NCBI GenBank assembly: GCA_002696965.1
Contig: NZUB01000053.1
Span: forward strand, 4,303-19,019
Length of the DNA stretch: 14,717 bases
Origin: Flavobacteriales bacterium
GTDB taxonomy: Bacteria; Bacteroidota; Bacteroidia; Flavobacteriales; TMED113
Direction: 5' to 3'
This document shows, in pieces, positions 14,254 through 14,717 of this stretch. The position numbers were made by a program, and so were the translations under genes. The number at the start of each line of letters is the position of its first letter. The first letter of the stretch is position 1. The notes beneath the pieces are model-generated. The model did not search any database and was not told the DNA's origin. It saw only the letters and a list, made by a program, of their open reading frames with translations.

Positions 14254-14717
14254 CTAAAAACTATTCTCTGACCTTTGGAGTTTAAAAAAGAATAATCTAG
14301 AAGTGACATGGCATTACTGGCTCTTAAATATAAGATTACTCTATTTTTAAAAGACCACTTAATTTGAAAAGAGGGAAATCCTCTTTTTAGATATGCAATC
14401 ACAAATGGGTGTGCAATAAGTGTAATCTCTTTTAAAACTTTTTTTTGTGCTAACATGTCTAGTTTATCTTTCAACTGATCAACAAAAACTATTGGCGCTT
14501 CAATCTCTCCAGAACCATTACATGAAGGACACGCTTCCCTAGTTTTGATTGTTATTTGTGGCCGCACACGTTGTCTAGTAATTTCTACAAGACCAAATCT
14601 ACTAGGGGCCAAAATTTTATGTTTTGCACGATCCTCCTTCATGTGATCTCTTAGAGTGTCTGTTAATTTTTTTCTATTCTCTGCGACATGCATATCTATA
14701 AAATCAACCACAATAAT
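14250..14717 (-). CDS. rng: Ribonuclease E/G, C-terminal part (runs off right edge)
   Basis: The last 155 residues of an Rne/Rng-family endoribonuclease are visible, and the frame is open to the window edge. It opens with IIVVDFIDM, the catalytic-core motif whose first Asp corresponds to a metal-binding Asp of E. coli RNase E. It continues with DRAKHKILAPSRFGLVEITRQRVRP (residues ~29-53), the family's conserved 'SrFGLxExtRqR' segment, and then CPSCNGSG (Cys63, Cys66), the zinc-link that joins subunits. The tail after it is about 85 residues, similar to RNase G rather than the long scaffold tail of RNase E. The role would be processing of rRNA and mRNA in the cytoplasm. The N-terminal S1 domain lies outside. 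The GTG at 14711 is internal, not a start. It overlaps the transporter's stop by 4 bases. Confidence 0.93.
   Translation of the reverse strand: MIVVDFIDMHVAENRKKLTDTLRDHMKEDRAKHKILAPSRFGLVEITRQRVRPQITIKTREACPSCNGSGEIEAPIVFVDQLKDKLDMLAQKKVLKEITLIAHPFVIAYLKRGFPSFQIKWSFKNRVILYLRASNAMSLLDYSFLNSKGQRIVFS

Overview
The window is very AT-rich and densely packed. It reads as the chromosome of a member of the Bacteroidota, most likely a marine flavobacterium-like organism. The reasons are the many small signal-peptide proteins of outer-membrane barrel and lipoprotein type, a CTDxxACNY-type motif common in Bacteroidota surface proteins, A-rich leaders without clear Shine-Dalgarno sites, and promoter boxes of the TTTG-N19-TAnnTTTG type. 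I cannot assign a genus. I see no CRISPR array, insertion sequence, integrase, tRNA or rRNA.

Layout. (1) 1-523 (-) is the N-terminal part of a secreted surface protein running off the left edge. It diverges from an outer-membrane barrel gene (720-1385, +) across an intergenic region holding a perfect 13-bp inverted repeat. (2) 1440-4177 (-) is a likely three-gene operon: a small Smr-domain protein, a lipocalin-like lipoprotein, and an ABC-F ATPase carrying a nine-G homopolymer run. (3) 4267-6919 (+) is a divergent group: a coiled-coil protein with a RmuC-like nuclease domain, then two signal-peptide proteins that look like outer-membrane barrels. (4) 6936-9512 (-) is a sulfur module: a TauE/SafE permease, a metallo-beta-lactamase/double-rhodanese protein of the persulfide dioxygenase type, then a small lipoprotein. 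(5) 9601-9882 (+) is an internally deleted alkaline phosphatase remnant: lipoprotein signal joined directly to the last ~70 residues of the enzyme. It is followed by a gene-free stretch with a promoter-like pair, several dyads and a GC-rich terminator, a candidate small RNA. (6) 10080-12903 (-) is a tight operon prfB-arsC-fumC. (7) 13006-14253 (+) is a major facilitator transporter whose stop codon interlocks with that of a convergent RNase E/G gene (14250-14717, -) running off the right edge.

How they fit together. The best-supported functional link is the sulfur pair: the permease probably exports sulfite or a related anion made when persulfide is oxidised by the dioxygenase/rhodanese enzyme. 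prfB, arsC and fumC are housekeeping or stress genes linked by position. I did not find a clear new defence or mobile system. The observations most worth following are the candidate small RNA, the alkaline phosphatase mini-gene, the G9 run in the ABC-F gene, and the UGA-C junction at the prfB-arsC boundary, where a +1 shift would enter arsC in frame.
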